DNA of 64,000 nt from Apricaphanius iberus (GCA_028564705.1 JAPXFQ010000128.1:186001-250000), one strand, 5' to 3'; positions 46,167 to 59,729 are shown, counted from the stretch's first letter. Numbers and translations: made by a program. The notes: generated from the letters alone by a model not told the origin.

Positions 46167-49146
46167 TAATGTGAGGTTAGAAGAATGAAATGTAAATGAG
46201 TTTGAACATGAAACTAAGGCACAACATATTCCAGCTCTGTATATGGTCTTGGCTGGTAGCCCCTAATAAACAGCTAAGACTTAATATCTCTTGGGAAGCA
46301 TGGAAAGAAGACCTTCACAATCTCTGCAAACATGTTCAATAAATCTATGGTGTTGTAGAAAATTTCCTTATTCAGGTTCCTTACCCCAAGATGACACTGA
46401 TTAGAGCTGATAAAAGCACCTTTATCCCTATGCAAAAAAAATATATATATGTTTTTTTTAACTGCACTTCATAAGGCGGTAGAGTAGTTGTGGTTATATA
46501 CACATAGCAGAATTGTAGATCTCCTCCAGCTCCAATGCCGGACAGCTCCATTAATCTTCATCCCAATGCAGAGCTCGCTCTCTGTTTTTCATCCCTTTAT
46601 CTGTAAACATCAAGCTAAATTTGAAGCCCCCACTGTGAAAGAATCGATTTTTACAATCTTTTGCAACTCATACAACAACCTCTAAATAATTCCAACAAAA
46701 AAAGTAAAAAATGAAGCAGGTGAGCCATTAGCAATGTATTTTCCGTAAGGTACATACATCTGAGGTGTTGGCACATGAGAGCTTGAAGCCAGTACAACTT
46801 AAGAGACATTTAGAGACAAAACAAAGCAGCTTATTTAATAAGCCAATTGATATTTTTCAGCGCAGGGAGCAAGAACTAAAAATGCAAAAAAACAGTGGTG
46901 AGCTAAATGTGCCTTGTTGGATAAGTGCAGCAGATTAGTTGTGAAATGTTTACAATAACAACAGAATAGACATGGTTACATAGGGATGGTCACGAAAGCT
47001 TGGTGTGGGGATGCTTGGAGATGGTAATGTTCTTTAGGAGGTGTGAATGATCTGGAGTCTATGGTGTGTTGTTAAGTTGGGGGTTACATTCAGGATGATC
47101 ATCAGCGAGTACAATAGGTTAGCCAAACAGTGTTGTGTGACTATTAAATGTGTGAATGTGTAAGCCCTATTCAGAAAATTTCTGCCCTTTAGGCCGAACG
47201 TTACATTACAAGTTCCTAAAAACTTAAAGATCTGGCGTTTACTCCATTTAATATGTACAAGAGCTGGGGAAAGATGACAAACTGGAGCGGCTCAAACGGA
47301 AAAAGTCCACTGCCTCAAATTATAAAGGAGCGGGTCCATCAACAGGTTTCAAAGCGCTTTCCTAGCCTGTCTGGGGACCATTGGCAAAGAGTCAGAAACA
47401 AAATAAATGAGAGACTGAGAAGACCCCGCAAGACTGACCCTGAGGCACAGCGCCTTGGCTATTGCCGTTAAAAAAAACGTTCAAAATGTGATTTTTTTTT
47501 TTTCTTGGTTTGCTGTGCTGTGTGAAATTTGCTTGTTTAAATAAAAATGGAAGAAAAAAAGTTATAGCTTCACAGTTTCATTTATTATTAATGGTAGATG
47601 AGCATTATTAGTCAAAGGTAAATCACATCTGTCATGCGTTTCACATTACAGAGCACTCTTATGCTATAAAACTACTGTATCTGGGTATAAGACTACAGTG
47701 GTAGGCTATTTGAACCCTGAGTTTCTGAGTGACATTCAAACTTAGGCTACATACAAACCAGCAAACCATAGAGGAACAGATAGGGGGAAATTTTTTAATG
47801 ACATTTATATACCCTGAGTCTGATACGTCAATAAATCATTAACATTAAAATCACTGCTCCTCCCCGTGGACAAAAGAGGCATTGCAGCTGGTTTTCACTC
47901 AGGCTCCTTGGGGGCGAGGCCTCACTGAAGACGTCATAGCGGGGGATTACATTACCACCACGGACCTGTCAGGGACCTTTGACGGATCAGGCACGTACCA
48001 GTCAAGGGCCGGTCAAGGACCAATCATGGAAACATGAGAACTTTTAAACTGCTACTACTGTACCAAGTGCCTTACCTCAGATTGGTTTGTGATATATTGG
48101 TTGAAATGGAAGCATGCAAGGTATTCCATTGACTGGCATGTTTTCAAAGATGCACATACATTTTTGGTACTGAATAAAACAAACAATAAAATGTAACGTT
48201 AACAGTAAGCTTTCATTAATGAGAGAATTGGTCTGATATCAAATTAAACCACACAGATATCAAAATTGCCCAGTGAATTAATACGTTTTTATCAGGTGCT
48301 GTTTATTGTCATTAAAACACAGGTAGGACATCCCAATATTGGCTGGTGTAGTAGTCAAGCCAGCTGTCCATTGCTTAACAGAAAGGCTGATAGAAGCAAA
48401 CAGGAGTTTGGCAATGGGACTTTGAATCACATTGGCAAAAATGTTATTCTAATGACACAACTCAAGCTTTTGTCAACCTTTTGTACTTTGTACATAGTCT
48501 GTCAATTTGACTGGCCTAGATGTCCAATGCACTTCTGAAAATGCAAAAAAGTGAATATATATTATATTATATAATTTGTTTTTGTTTTCATTGACACCAT
48601 ACCATGTTATTTTAGTCATATTAAGCAAGCTTTCACATCTGTCACTGTTTTATTTCATCTAGAGGTTCTGAATGACCATTTTTGTTTTAAATAGCTAATA
48701 CAAATATGGTTCTAAAAGTTGCATACAGAAACCCAAGTTAAACTCCTTAATTTAAAATGAACAGTTTATCTGAATATATAATTTGCCTATAGACAAGAAT
48801 AAAGAGATTTCATTCAGCATTTAACATGCTAACCCTTGGCGAATACATACTAATTTTGAAGCACAACTTTGATAAAAATGGAATTGCCCCAGTGTTGATA
48901 TAAATGATTAAAAGACCTGGTCCTGCCAACACAGCAAAAAGCCCCATCTCGCTCAATCGAGCTGACTTGTGTTCTCTGGTGAAACAAGACAGCAAAATTT
49001 AAGTTAAAATTCACAGCCAAATTTAACATACATAGATCTGGCAGAGACTGTTTAGACTGTTTTACTGCCTGAATTTAGTCTATAACTCTTTCGTCTCTCA
49101 GTTAATCCAATAAGTTTAACAGATATTTTAACAGTAACAAATCAGT

Positions 49147-49149
<3 letters not shown>
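46167..49149. other. No gene recognised
   Basis: AT-rich; 47253-47471 is a 72-codon open frame of charged composition (PLPQIIKERVHQQVSKRFP) without a recognised domain. Confidence 0.3.

Positions 49150-49213
<64 letters not shown>
49150..49213. repeat. (AT)n microsatellite
   Basis: About 32 uninterrupted AT units. Confidence 0.97.
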
Positions 49214-49216
<3 letters not shown>

Positions 49217-50924
49217 TGAACAGAGTTTTGAATGTTAAATTGGGTGAAAACAAAAATATATTTTTTTGTATCTCCAGCTTTCTCTGACCCACATGCAGAA
49301 GAACAAGCAGTACTTAGAAAGAATATTTAAAAAAGTAGTTCATTTGCAACAATGACTGTGCAAAATAGATAAGCTTCTAGTTCAATATTTCTGCTAAATC
49401 TGCAAAGGAGAAGATACATCTAATGGCTGGTTTTTCAGGCTGGCAGGTGACAGCTAAAGGTAATGTAGCAGCAGCAACCACTGTGAAACAATTTTTTTTA
49501 GAATACTATTTAAAGTGTGGTGTTGAAACAAGCAATGACTTCAGCCAGATAAATACAGAGAACAGGAGTGAGAAACTACTACATAAAGTAGGAAACAAAT
49601 GACTTTATCAGTGACTACAGATACTCTAGGAACTTAGGACTCAGTACTTGAGTACCCAGCCAGTCTTCCAGGGCTAGTATCCTGCATATTTAAGTTATTT
49701 CCATGGTTCAACAAACCTGAATGAAATGATCACTTGTTAGCAGGCTCATGAAGAACTTTGTAGTGCTTAGGAGAAATTTGGACCAATTGAATCAGTTGTG
49801 TTATTGCGGAGAGTCATCTAAAACTGCTGGTACACTAGTGCTTTAGGCCTTGAGTTGGTTACTCTTGGTTTCAAACATGCGCTGTACCTGACCAATACTT
49901 TGGCTCTATTCAAATTTATATTACTATCAGGAAAGTGGCGAAATTTTGGATAAGTTATAGAGAACTGTAGCCCACACTTACTTATATAGAGCTGGTATCA
50001 TTAGCTGGCTAAAATGCTGACAGGTTGGAGAATTGTAATGGAGCTCTATTGCTTTCAGGATATGTTTGAAACCAGTGTTTTCATCAACAAAGAATGGTTG
50101 CATGTCTGCTGCTATTAAAATCGCTGTTATATTTGTTATGATTTACGTCTGTCTGAGTCGTTAGTAAGGAACTTTTTGGATGCTGCTGTCTCAAGAAATT
50201 AGTCAAATTTGATACATCATCCCTGCATGTTGTCAAACAAATAACTTTCATGTGATACACCTTCTCAGCATTGTCAGTATAGTTGACTGAGAAGCCATAA
50301 AGGTCTCAAACCCATTTCCTACTTAGTGGTCAAAAGTATCTTGTAAATTAACATCTTGTAAATAAATCACCAATAATTTATTAAACCGTGTTGTGGTTTC
50401 CTAAAGTCTGACGAGGACAAATCATCTTTCATGGTGGCCTCCCCTAGACAGGTCATAACTCTGTGGGAAACATTCTTGACAGTACCTTTACGAACACCTT
50501 CACGAACAATATGTCAACAGTAATGCGCAGTTAGTGAGCATAACTTAAAAGGCTCTTTTTTTCAGAAAAGCTTAAAAACAATCAGGAGGCAAGCTATATA
50601 TTGTAAAAATGTAAAACTTTGCAAATGTTTATGTTTTCACTGTATTCCTAGTTGAAAGTCCTTCATATCTGTTTTCTCCATGTGGCTTTATTTTAATTTG
50701 GAGGGTCTATTTACAAACTTTGACAAATTGAGTATAGTTTCATAGTAAAAACTGCAACACAATAATGACAACCTCTATCCACACATATTCACACAAACCA
50801 GTTTAAGATGCTGCAGAAGGCTATATATGCCAGGTCCACAGGTGAAGTTGAGACATTGACAAAGTAAAACAGAAAAGAACACTAGAAATCTAGCTTCAAA
50901 TGAGAGCTTTTTTTAAAAGCATAT
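49214..50924. other. No gene recognised
   Basis: AT-rich sequence with no ORF above 60 codons that I can support. Confidence 0.3.
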
Positions 50925-51137
50925 GCACTGAAAAAAATGACTCATTAAATGATCACAATTTAAATGATGGTAGGTTTTCAATCCAATAAATATATGCTGC
51001 TTCAATGAAAATATCATACATCTGGACAATGCAATCTATTTGACATTGGTTGAATCAGTATATTTTTATTGGGTGAAAAACTGCCATCATCTAAATTGTT
51101 TTTACCCAATGTTTTTTTTTTTTTTTTGAGTGTGGTG
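50925..51137. mobile_element. Fold-back MITE, about 210 bp
   Basis: The arm at 50956-50994 (caatttaaatgatgg ... ccaataaatata) pairs with 51059-51098 (tatatttttattggg ... ccatcatctaaattg), roughly 33 of 39 positions. The outer ends gcactgaaaaaaat and tttttttgagtgtgg also pair loosely. No coding capacity. Confidence 0.65.
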
Positions 51138-51816
51138 TCTGTGGATTTCTGGATCCATTATTTGCTGCTGGTGATAGAGGAGGTGCAGTAAATCACATTT
51201 TAGGATCCATATTAAGGTCAGTAGTTGCGTTATTAGGACTTCAACAACATACAGCATGCGAATAGGTATAATAATATTTGATGACCATTAGCCAGCTAAT
51301 CTTAACCTGACACATTTTCTACTCCTAATATTGGAGGAACAGTGCCTAGCAATAATATTATCCATTTATGACTTATAAGATTTGGGATCAGTGCCCAATC
51401 ATAATCAGCAGAAGGCAGGACCTTCTCACTAAGGAGGTACATTTCCAATATTTGTGTACTGCACCACATTTCTTTACTTAATCCCAGAGTTGGGCATGTG
51501 CATTAAATATAAGAATGGGGCAACAACATAATTTACTTGAATGCTGAAGAGTGCATAATCACAGAGACAACTGAGCCAGGACTTTGGGACCCAATTAACA
51601 CATGATCGTTTACAGTGTCCTGAAATGCTGGATGAAATATTGTTACTGCTACGCTTGGTTCCATCTCTTTTTAAACAGGGCCTTATTCCTGTGCTACCTC
51701 TCAGAAGTTGTGTAACTGAACCAAAAGGCCCATGTGAAATATTTTCAAACAGAATCATCCTTTATTGTCCCACAGAGGGGAAATTAGATTTTTGAACGTT
51801 TGAATATACCTTAACA
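51138..51816. other. No gene recognised
   Basis: Ends with ctttattgtcccacagaggg near 51761, a word common at retroposon 3' ends in fish, but nothing else supports an element. Confidence 0.3.
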
Positions 51817-52032
51817 CCGTGGTTTTCAATCCTGATCTTCAGGACCGACTGTCCTCGATGTGTAAGAGAGCTCCCTTCACCAGCACACCTAAATCAAATT
51901 AATCCACTACCTTATCATAATTCAATTAAGAGCTGCAGAAGCCTGGCAGTCACTGTTTTATTTAAGTCAGGTGGGTGGAGGCACCTAAAACATGCAGATA
52001 TATGAGTGCTGAGGAACAGCATTAGAAACAAA
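51817..52032. mobile_element. Palindromic hAT-type MITE, decayed
   Basis: cgtggttttcaatcctgatc ... gaccgactgtcctcgatgtg at the left and cctaaaacatgcag ... gtgctgaggaacagcattag at the right are imperfect inverted copies. The order matches a widespread teleost palindromic hAT MITE. Confidence 0.6.
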
Positions 52033-53544
52033 TGCCCTAGCACAAAATTATGTTACAGCAAACAAAGAAATACAAAACTGGAACCTAATAAATGTTTTAA
52101 TGTTAATTGTAGTAAATATAAATAAATCTGCTATACCAATATAAAAATATAAATATCTTTTTTTAAATGAGCTGGCTAAAGCTTTGTTCACACAACAGGA
52201 TATTTAGGCAGACTTTGGCCCAATTTCCCCCTTTTGACAAGCCCTGATTATTGGGATGGCTCTTAAGATAATTTTAACCGATATTCCTGCTGTGTGTGGT
52301 GTGTTAACAGCGACCAGGTCTACTCGCAGGGATATAGGGACCACTCTGATCGCGAATTGGGGATATTCAACACATTAGATTGTATTGACCCGATATCAGA
52401 GTGCGTGTGTTGAGCACAAATGAGCATGCAGCCTGTTGAATGTGACATATAGCCTGTCAGAAATGCTGCGATGCACCTTTGAAGCATGTATTATTATTTC
52501 AAAGTGTCAGCTCACTTTACTGCAGTACACAAATGCATTGAAATACAGATCAGTCTGGGCAAAGTACGTGATTTCCCAGTGACAAAAAACAAACACTGTA
52601 AAACAAATTCACCTCCATATCATACCAAGTAGAGCCACGGCTTCTTCTGTCCATGCCAAAAAAGTTGTGAACATATCAACGTGTGTCCTTTTTGAATATA
52701 TTCTGCATGTTGAGTGAGCAAAATCATGAACAAGTAATAATAAAACGGAAGAAATAAGGATGAAAATATTCACGAGATCCTGCTCCAGCCGCTCAGTTGG
52801 ATGTAATGCAACATTAGCCTTCAGAATGCAGACGCTTTTTAAAACATTTTTCTGAGATAGTATTAAAAAAAGTAAATAAAAAATAAAATCAGACTAAACA
52901 AAATCTAATATGGGCAAAAATGCCAGATTTGATGCACATTTGGCTCCAGTATGCATATCTGTAAAATAGGATCTATCACATTTTAACACAAACTAAAACC
53001 CAGCAGTAAGACCATGACAGCTATATATTCATTACTAAGTTGTGTCAGTGTGCAGGTCTCAGCCGCATTGATATGGAAATAACCACAAGAGCTATGGGCG
53101 AGTGTATTTTTCAAAATGGAGTGGAGCAGCAGGACCACTGGAACTGTATATTGAAGAATGTGCTCATTGAATCACACTTCAAATTAGCGCAAGGCATATT
53201 ACTTCTTTATTTTATTTTCAATTCAGTCTGGATTTTTTTATGTGTGTGTGTGCGCAGCACAGATTTTCTGTGGGAGATGTCAGCAGTGTCAGCAGTGCAG
53301 ATTTGTGCACAATCGCAGATCAGAGAGAACGGTGTGTGTGAGTAAAATCGGTTCATGTGTGGTGTCTCTCCACAGATACCAAACATGGTAAAGTAGCACC
53401 ACAGGAATATCCATGTTTGTTTTTTTAGCGCTGTGTGTGCAGCCCAAAGCTCTTCCCACAATTTAAAAATCCTACCATTTGAACCAGGCTTTAAAACATA
53501 AATACAGTCACAAAGCACTCACCCCTCCTGTCCGCTATGAATTT
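52033..53544. other. No gene recognised
   Basis: The segment 52190-52460 is richer in CpG and may be part of an old DNA transposon; no terminal repeats found. 53040-53345 is a 101-codon open frame without motifs. Confidence 0.3.
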
Positions 53545-53640
53545 CTCCTGAACAGCTACCACTGGCTTCAAACTTGACTGGGTGAGTAAATGAGCGTAAT
53601 ATTTGCTAAAAAATAAAGTCCAGGTTGAAAAAAAAACAAC
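53545..53640 (+). repeat. Dispersed repeat, copy of 9268-9345
   Basis: See 9268-9345 for shared words; same orientation. Confidence 0.6.
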
Positions 53641-55602
53641 TTTCCATTTAAAGAACATGAACAAACACGACATAATAACAATCTAAAATTAATGATTAGA
53701 AAAGTTCACCTGTTGCTTAATTGTCATCCTTATGGTTCGTTAATTTCAATTTCAGAATTTTAATCATTGATGTATTTAAATAATGACACTTTAGACCAAC
53801 TGCCACCTGATAAATCTACACTCATGAGGAAAACAATGTCATGGTTATGGATTTCTTTTAATAATATATTCGCTTTTATATACTGTTCTGATATTTTCGT
53901 CTTCTTAAGTAATTTGTAAAAACATTAAAATGTTTTTTTAAGATGTGGAAAAGATATAAAGAAGCGAAACAAAAATATAACTTTTTCTGTGCTTAGCATG
54001 AAAACAGAGTCTAACGCATATTTGAGACTCATCTTACAAATACTACAGCACCATTTTAAATGTCTGCTTGGCCTCTAGTGTGTAATTATTCTTTGTACCA
54101 AGTGACTAGAAAATAATTTGTAACTTGTATAACACATTTTCTATTTGTCTTTAAAAGGCTTTATATTCCTAGAAAAACAGGAAAATGTTAGAGTGACTGT
54201 ATCATGGCACACTCCGGTGATGGAGCAAACACCCAGGGGCTATATTGTTTCAAAGCTGCAGAACTGAAGAAAATGACAATTCACCAAGACCATATAGATC
54301 AGGGTCTTAAGAAAGACCTGAGGCATCAGCCAGCAACATTAATCGTTCAGTATCATTGCTCTACAAGTGTTCTTCTGTTTTGTTTTTATGTTTTTGAGGT
54401 AATAGGATCAGTGTAGTTGTTCTTTTTGTAAAAAGTAGCTGAGGAAACTTTGAGTAAGATAAAACAACTGCCTCCGTTTGACCAGAAAAAAATGTGCTCC
54501 TTGGTGGATAGTAGTGGAATAAACATGTTTCTTAAATCTAAAGGTTTCCTTTTTCCTTTCTTTGTCTTCACTGGTCAACTTTAGGTTCCCTTTTTTTGCA
54601 CAGGCAGTTTTTTGTCTGTGTGGTTTCCAGTGTGTAATGCATTGTACTATTTCTTTATCCAGAGTTACCTTTATCTCTGATTTTCCTGTTTTGCTTTCTT
54701 AGAGTGTTGTGGTTTCTTTCACAGTGAAGACTCCTACTTGTGGGTCTTGACTCACTAATAACAAATACTCTTATATAATATACTATATAATATGCAATAC
54801 TCTGTAATTAGAATTAAAATTTGTAAAGCCTATGAACTGCACATTACAAGCATTTCACTAAATTATTTTGTAAACGATTCCGTATGCTTTTGTTACATGT
54901 GCTTCTCTTTTTTCTCATACTGTGTAGTGATACTCATTACAGCAGATAACACCTGTTGAAAACACACAAGCTGTTACTGTACATCAGCTATATCATATGG
55001 GCTTGGAAACTCATTATAGTTCAGTTTCAAATTACTGATAGCATACCGTCTGTTATGATTAAAGCCTAGTGATTTTTCCACTTTTAATTAAGCATATCAA
55101 TGGTGTATGTATACCAATAATTTTTTGTTTGCTGCCTGATCCTAAAAACAACTTATGTATTAGGTGTTTAACCCTGTTCAAAGCAGGGGAGTCAGGCTAC
55201 AAACTGAGGCATTGCAGGCCTGTGAGTATCAAAACTTCCAGGGCCCATTTTTACAACAGCTTCTTAGGATATTAGGGAGGGATGCAAATATCTCACTCCC
55301 TTCTGACACTATCTACCAACAACCCACACACACAAACAAAAACAAGCAACATCACTACTCTTCACCATTTGCAATATATAACAAAGCAAAAATTGTGCAA
55401 TTAAGCAGTTTTTGACATTGCATTTTATTATTGCATTTCTGTACTGTATTGTGGTTTTCTTAGTTAAAGAGTAACTGAACCCAATGAAAAAGCATAATCC
55501 CGCCCCCAGGCAACATTTGAAAAACTCTACCACAGTGGGCCAAGAGACTCGGAGGGGCATGACCAAGTGTGTAGGATGATCACAAAGGGAGCGGGGGGTA
55601 AT
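53641..55602. other. No gene recognised
   Basis: AT-rich; short open frames only. Confidence 0.3.
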
Positions 55603-55885
55603 GTTGCCAATTTAGCAACTTTGTTGCTATTTCTAATGACTTTTCAGACACCCTTAACGGCATTTTTTCCAAAAAGCACCTTGCGACAAATCTAGAAACA
55701 ATTCTGACCACCCTGAGCTACTTTCTGTGACACTTTGTCACTGATATTCCCTGCAGATTAGAGACCTGATTTTCTCTGCTCGAACCGTATTTCAGAGGGG
55801 CAATGAGACAGTATAATCAAATGTCATAAACTTCTCGGTTCATTTCACCCAGCGTTGTACAGAGATGGAGATGATCTCAACCGAT
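55603..55885 (+). repeat. Unclassified dispersed repeat, copy of 40818-41035
   Basis: Same ordered words as 40818-41035 in the same orientation, with a longer left part (tttagcaactttgttgctat). Confidence 0.65.
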
Positions 55886-56032
55886 TACTAAAGAAGTTGT
55901 TTCTTTAACATGAATTGAAAAGTAAAAAAGGGACGTGCATGAATATGATACAGATTGTTCTTTTTTAAGCCACACATTTTATTTTTTTCTTCCGAACTAG
56001 AAAATTATGCTTAAGTGGTATTGGATTTCCAG

Positions 56033-56913
56033 TAGGGATGTCCGATATTATGGGCCTAAAGTCATTATCGACCGATATTGGCATTAAAATGTAATATCTG
56101 AAATTATTGGTATCTTTTTTTATTTTTTCAATAAGATGAGTTTTTCACACCATACACATATTATATATCAAACTCTTCAGCTAACTCTTTTCTCTCTCAT
56201 AAAAAATATGACAGATTTGAAGTTTAGTTTTTGAGATATTGTTTGTTTGAGACAACTTTCAATTTAAGATAACTTTAAAAAAGGACTGAATTTTGTTTTT
56301 TGTGACACTGTTTTAATTTGCACATTTGGTTACTTGAAAGATGGCTAATTAAGTCAATGTTGTTGTTTGATTGTATTGAATTATGGCCACTGGCCAGTTA
56401 CATGTAGAGCTAAATTAATGCAGTGTTTAAGCCCACTTTATTTTTAAGATTTTAATACCCAGAGTAGGTTAATTATTGCCCCTGCTTAAATGTTTGCTGT
56501 TTTTTTATTTTTTATTCTTGTTTCAGTTGTTTCTACTTTAGCTCAATGCTATAAAGGTATAATGTTGTTTACATTTTCCAAAAGTAGAAATTTGTCCTGA
56601 GTGGTGGGCCTTTGTCAGTATTCTCTGTGTGAGAAAATGTTCCAGCTACTTCTGAAGACAAAATAAAAATGGCACCTTTTTCAATTGCCTAAGTTACATT
56701 CTAGTACTTATTACATTTTATAATTTTTAAAACTCAAGCATGCATGATACAATATATTTCATTGTAGTTACCTAAAAGGGTTAAGTAGTTTTTGTTTTTC
56801 ATGAGGGAGGGTCCCCACATATCGGTATCGGTTTATATCGGTATCGGAAATTATGAGTTAGGCTATATCGGTATATCGGATATCGGTAGAAAAGCCAATA
56901 CCGAACATCCCTA
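56033..56913. mobile_element. 881-bp non-autonomous hAT element with 8-bp target duplication
   Basis: Left end tagggatgtccgatat and right end ataccgaacatccctaa are TIRs (13 of 15 paired). Flanks atttccag (56025-56032) and attttcag (56914-56921) are an 8-bp duplication with one mismatch. Both subterminal regions are rich in cgatatt/tatcggtat words. No transposase frame. Confidence 0.8.
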
Positions 56914-57156
56914 ATTTTCAGTTATAATTTAATATCTTGTAAATTTAGTACCACTTACCTTATCTCATAATGGTATATATTCCATAGTTTTCTGTAACGT
57001 TTTCCCTGTTTTAAATATTGTTTTATTCAACCCTGTTTTATTTAATCCTGATCTAGGTATAATTATTTCCTCCTTTCTGTTATGCCCCGGTTTCCTCATT
57101 ATTCCAATTTTCCTTCTGAAAGCCACATACCAGTTTTTTTTTCTCTCGTCATCTTT

Positions 57157-57877
57157 CCTTGACCATTTACTCGGCTTTCCACTGGACGTGTCAGCAGCAT
57201 GTTACAGGAGCAACACGTTTTACTCGCGCATTCTGCGGCTTGGCCCTTTCCACAGGGGGCGTCAGCAGCCCGTAGCAGCAGGGAAGCAGCTGTCACCGAA
57301 GGAGCCCGAAATCATCCGAGATCAGCAAAATCAGGCGTGGTTTCGTCAGTAAACGCAACAACAAGCAGGAAAAAGACTACAATATGGCTCCAAAAGGTAT
57401 GTGTTTTATGTTCTGTCCATTTTAAATTCGCCTATAAGTTTATGTTATGTCAGGGAATATACAAAATCCCTCGAAGAATAGAAAAATAATAAAGTGGCGA
57501 TCCGAAGTAGTGCAGACCCTCCCGCGACCTACTGACTTCTCATGGGGCCGCACAGGTAGTAAAGTAAAGCTACTGGAAAGAAGCACCTTTGTTTTATTTT
57601 GAAAATTTCCGGATGCCGAGCCGTCTGACTTCCTGTCTTCCCCTATCCAAAATGTCTAAATTTACACGTTTCAAAGGCATAGCGCATAGAAAATAGGACT
57701 GCCGCGTGTATTTAGAAAAGTGCTGCGACATGATGCTCCTGTGATGGGGCAAACTCGTGCTGCTTTCGCCTCCGATGGAAAGGATTATATTTATTACAGC
57801 GGTGGCTAACAGCTGCGTATGGCGTGCTGCTGCTGTAAAATGCTGCTGACGTGTCCGGTGGAAATGAGGGGTCAAGG
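57157..57877. mobile_element. 721-bp MITE with long imperfect TIRs
   Basis: ccttgacc (57157-57164) and ttccactggacgtgtcagca (from 57177) pair with tgctgacgtgtccggtggaa (to 57863) and ggtcaagg (57870-57877); the inner 24 bases match at 21 positions. The interior is CpG-rich with gcagcagc words; small ORFs are not supported. Confidence 0.6.
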
Positions 57878-58368
57878 CTCCCTTTTATAATTTACACTAA
57901 TTTATAATTATTATTTATTTTATTATTTTTTATATGTCTGAACACAATGGTTTTGCAGGCAGTTTTAATGGAAAACTGGTTTTATTTTTATTGGATACTG
58001 TAGAAGAAAATAAACGCCGCCATAGTAGTGATGTCATTACACCAGTATGACGTGATGATGTACTTTATATGTAAATTAGCATGTAAAATCATCTGGTGAC
58101 ATCTAGCTACTTTCAGTGGCAAACTTCGGTTAGTTTCTGTCAGAGACAGTTGGCAACACTGACGTGGGGGTGTGGTCTGGAAGACAGTCACGGCTGAACT
58201 GTGGCATGCGGCCGCCGAGCTCCACAAAGCCTCTATTTACCTACGGTAAAAGGAGAAACAAGGTCTCTTGTCCAACATCCACCATAAGTAAAGAGAGGTT
58301 TTATGGAGAGCAGTGGCCAAACACCATAGTTCAAAACTTTGGCTCAGGGCACTGAATCAGCACTGCCA

Positions 58369-58447
58369 ATCCATCCATCCATTCATACATCCATTTTCTG
58401 AACCGCTTAGGGGTCGCGGGGGGGCTGGTGCCTATCTCCAGCTGTCT
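58369..58447 (-). repeat. SINE/RTE 3' tail
   Basis: Reverse complement reads ctggagataggcaccagccc ... aagcggttcagaaaatggat with a gatggatgg end, the same tail as at 40455. Confidence 0.7.
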
Positions 58448-58619
58448 AATGCAGCCAAGATGACTTATGTATCCCAAAAAAGCTGGGTTATTAGTATCAA
58501 TGGTAAACTGGCACAACATAATTTTATACTCCACAATGTAAAGCATATCAGAAGTCCCTTCTCTGCCCTTTAATAAACCTTTATCTAATGTGTTTGTTAA
58601 AAAAGTGAAACATGCTGGA

Positions 58620-59305
58620 TGCATAGGCAAGGTAAGGCTATTGTATTTGTATAGCACACTTTCAACACAAGGCAATCCAAGGTGCTTTAAATGATTTAAC
58701 AAAGAATTGATAAAAGAAATAAAAATGGCAATATTGGACTCAACGGCAGCTCTTAGTAGTAGAGTTGTAATCTTTAATTTAAAAGAGCCTAACGATTCAG
58801 CAGTTTTGCATTCGTCTGAAAGTTTGTTCCAGATTTGAGGCACATAGAAGCTGAAAACTGCTCCTCCATGTTTTGTTCTAATTCTAGGGATGTTTAGTAA
58901 ACTAGAATTGGAGGACCTGAATGGCCTGCTGGGTTGGTACAGTGACAACAGATCTTCAATATACTGTCGATAAAATATTTTGGGATTTATGAACTAGTAA
59001 AAGTATTTTAAAGTCTATTCTCTGAGCTACTGGGAACCAATGTAAGGACATTAGAAATGGGGTGATGTGCTCTACTTTCTTGGTTTGGATCAGCTGCAGC
59101 TTTCTGAGTGACTTTTTGGGTAGACGTGAGGACGCTGTTACAGTAATCAATCTGACTAAAGATGAACGCATGAGTTTTTTCAAGGTCCTGTTGTGACAAG
59201 AATCTTTAATCCTAGAATTGTTCTTAAGGTGATAGAACAATGACCTTGTTATTGCTTTTATGTGACCCTGGAGGTTCAGGTCTGAGTCCATTATTACATC
59301 TAAAT
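58620..59305 (-). pseudogene. LINE 3' end (L2/Rex1-like), C-terminal ORF2 and tail
   Basis: Minus strand: MDSDLNLQGHIKAITRSLF at 59291, VEHITPFLMSLHWFPVAQRI near 59060, then in another frame IWNKLSDECKTAESLGSFKL near 58800 and a tail gtgctatacaaatac followed by ccttaccttgcct. The same C-terminal block occurs in the + strand copy at 18194-18862. 5'-truncated and frame-shifted. Confidence 0.85.
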
Positions 59306-59334
59306 TACATGACTGATGAGTGGTTTCATAAGGC

Positions 59335-59560
59335 TCTTTTCCATTAAGGACTTGCTGGGATCAACTCGACTTCGTTCTACTCAATTTTACATAGTTCAGG
59401 CAGTTTTCCCATCAAGATTTAGTCCCACGTCAGTCTAGGTGGGGTTGACACATTATGGTCGCATTGACACGAAGCAGCAAACCCTTATTAAATTAGTGGC
59501 AAAGGGTCTAATTCTAAAATTTTATTCTAGGTGGGTCGGTCTGAGGTGGGTCTAGGCTTA
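59335..59560. repeat. Possible MITE fragment
   Basis: cttttccattaaggac and gggatcaactcgacttcg resemble the end of a common teleost MITE family; the opposite end was not found. Confidence 0.25.
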
Positions 59561-59648
59561 TATAACTTAATAGAACAATGATTTTAAAACAACTCAGAAA
59601 ATTGTGCCTCAGTGACAGGCATAAACAATGCGAACTGCAAGTGCTCAC

Positions 59649-59693
59649 TGATATTGGCAAACCCTGAAAACTTATCAGGGTTTGCCAATATCA
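59649..59693. repeat. Perfect hairpin, 19-bp arms, 7-base loop
   Basis: tgatattggcaaaccctga, aaactta, tcagggtttgccaatatca. Confidence 0.97.
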
Positions 59694-59704
59694 ATGGCAA
59701 ACCA

Positions 59705-59729
59705 TGTCCTTAAGGTTTCTTTAAGGACA
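59705..59729. repeat. Perfect hairpin, 9-bp arms, 7-base loop
   Basis: tgtccttaa, ggtttct, ttaaggaca; 11 bases after the previous hairpin. Confidence 0.9.
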
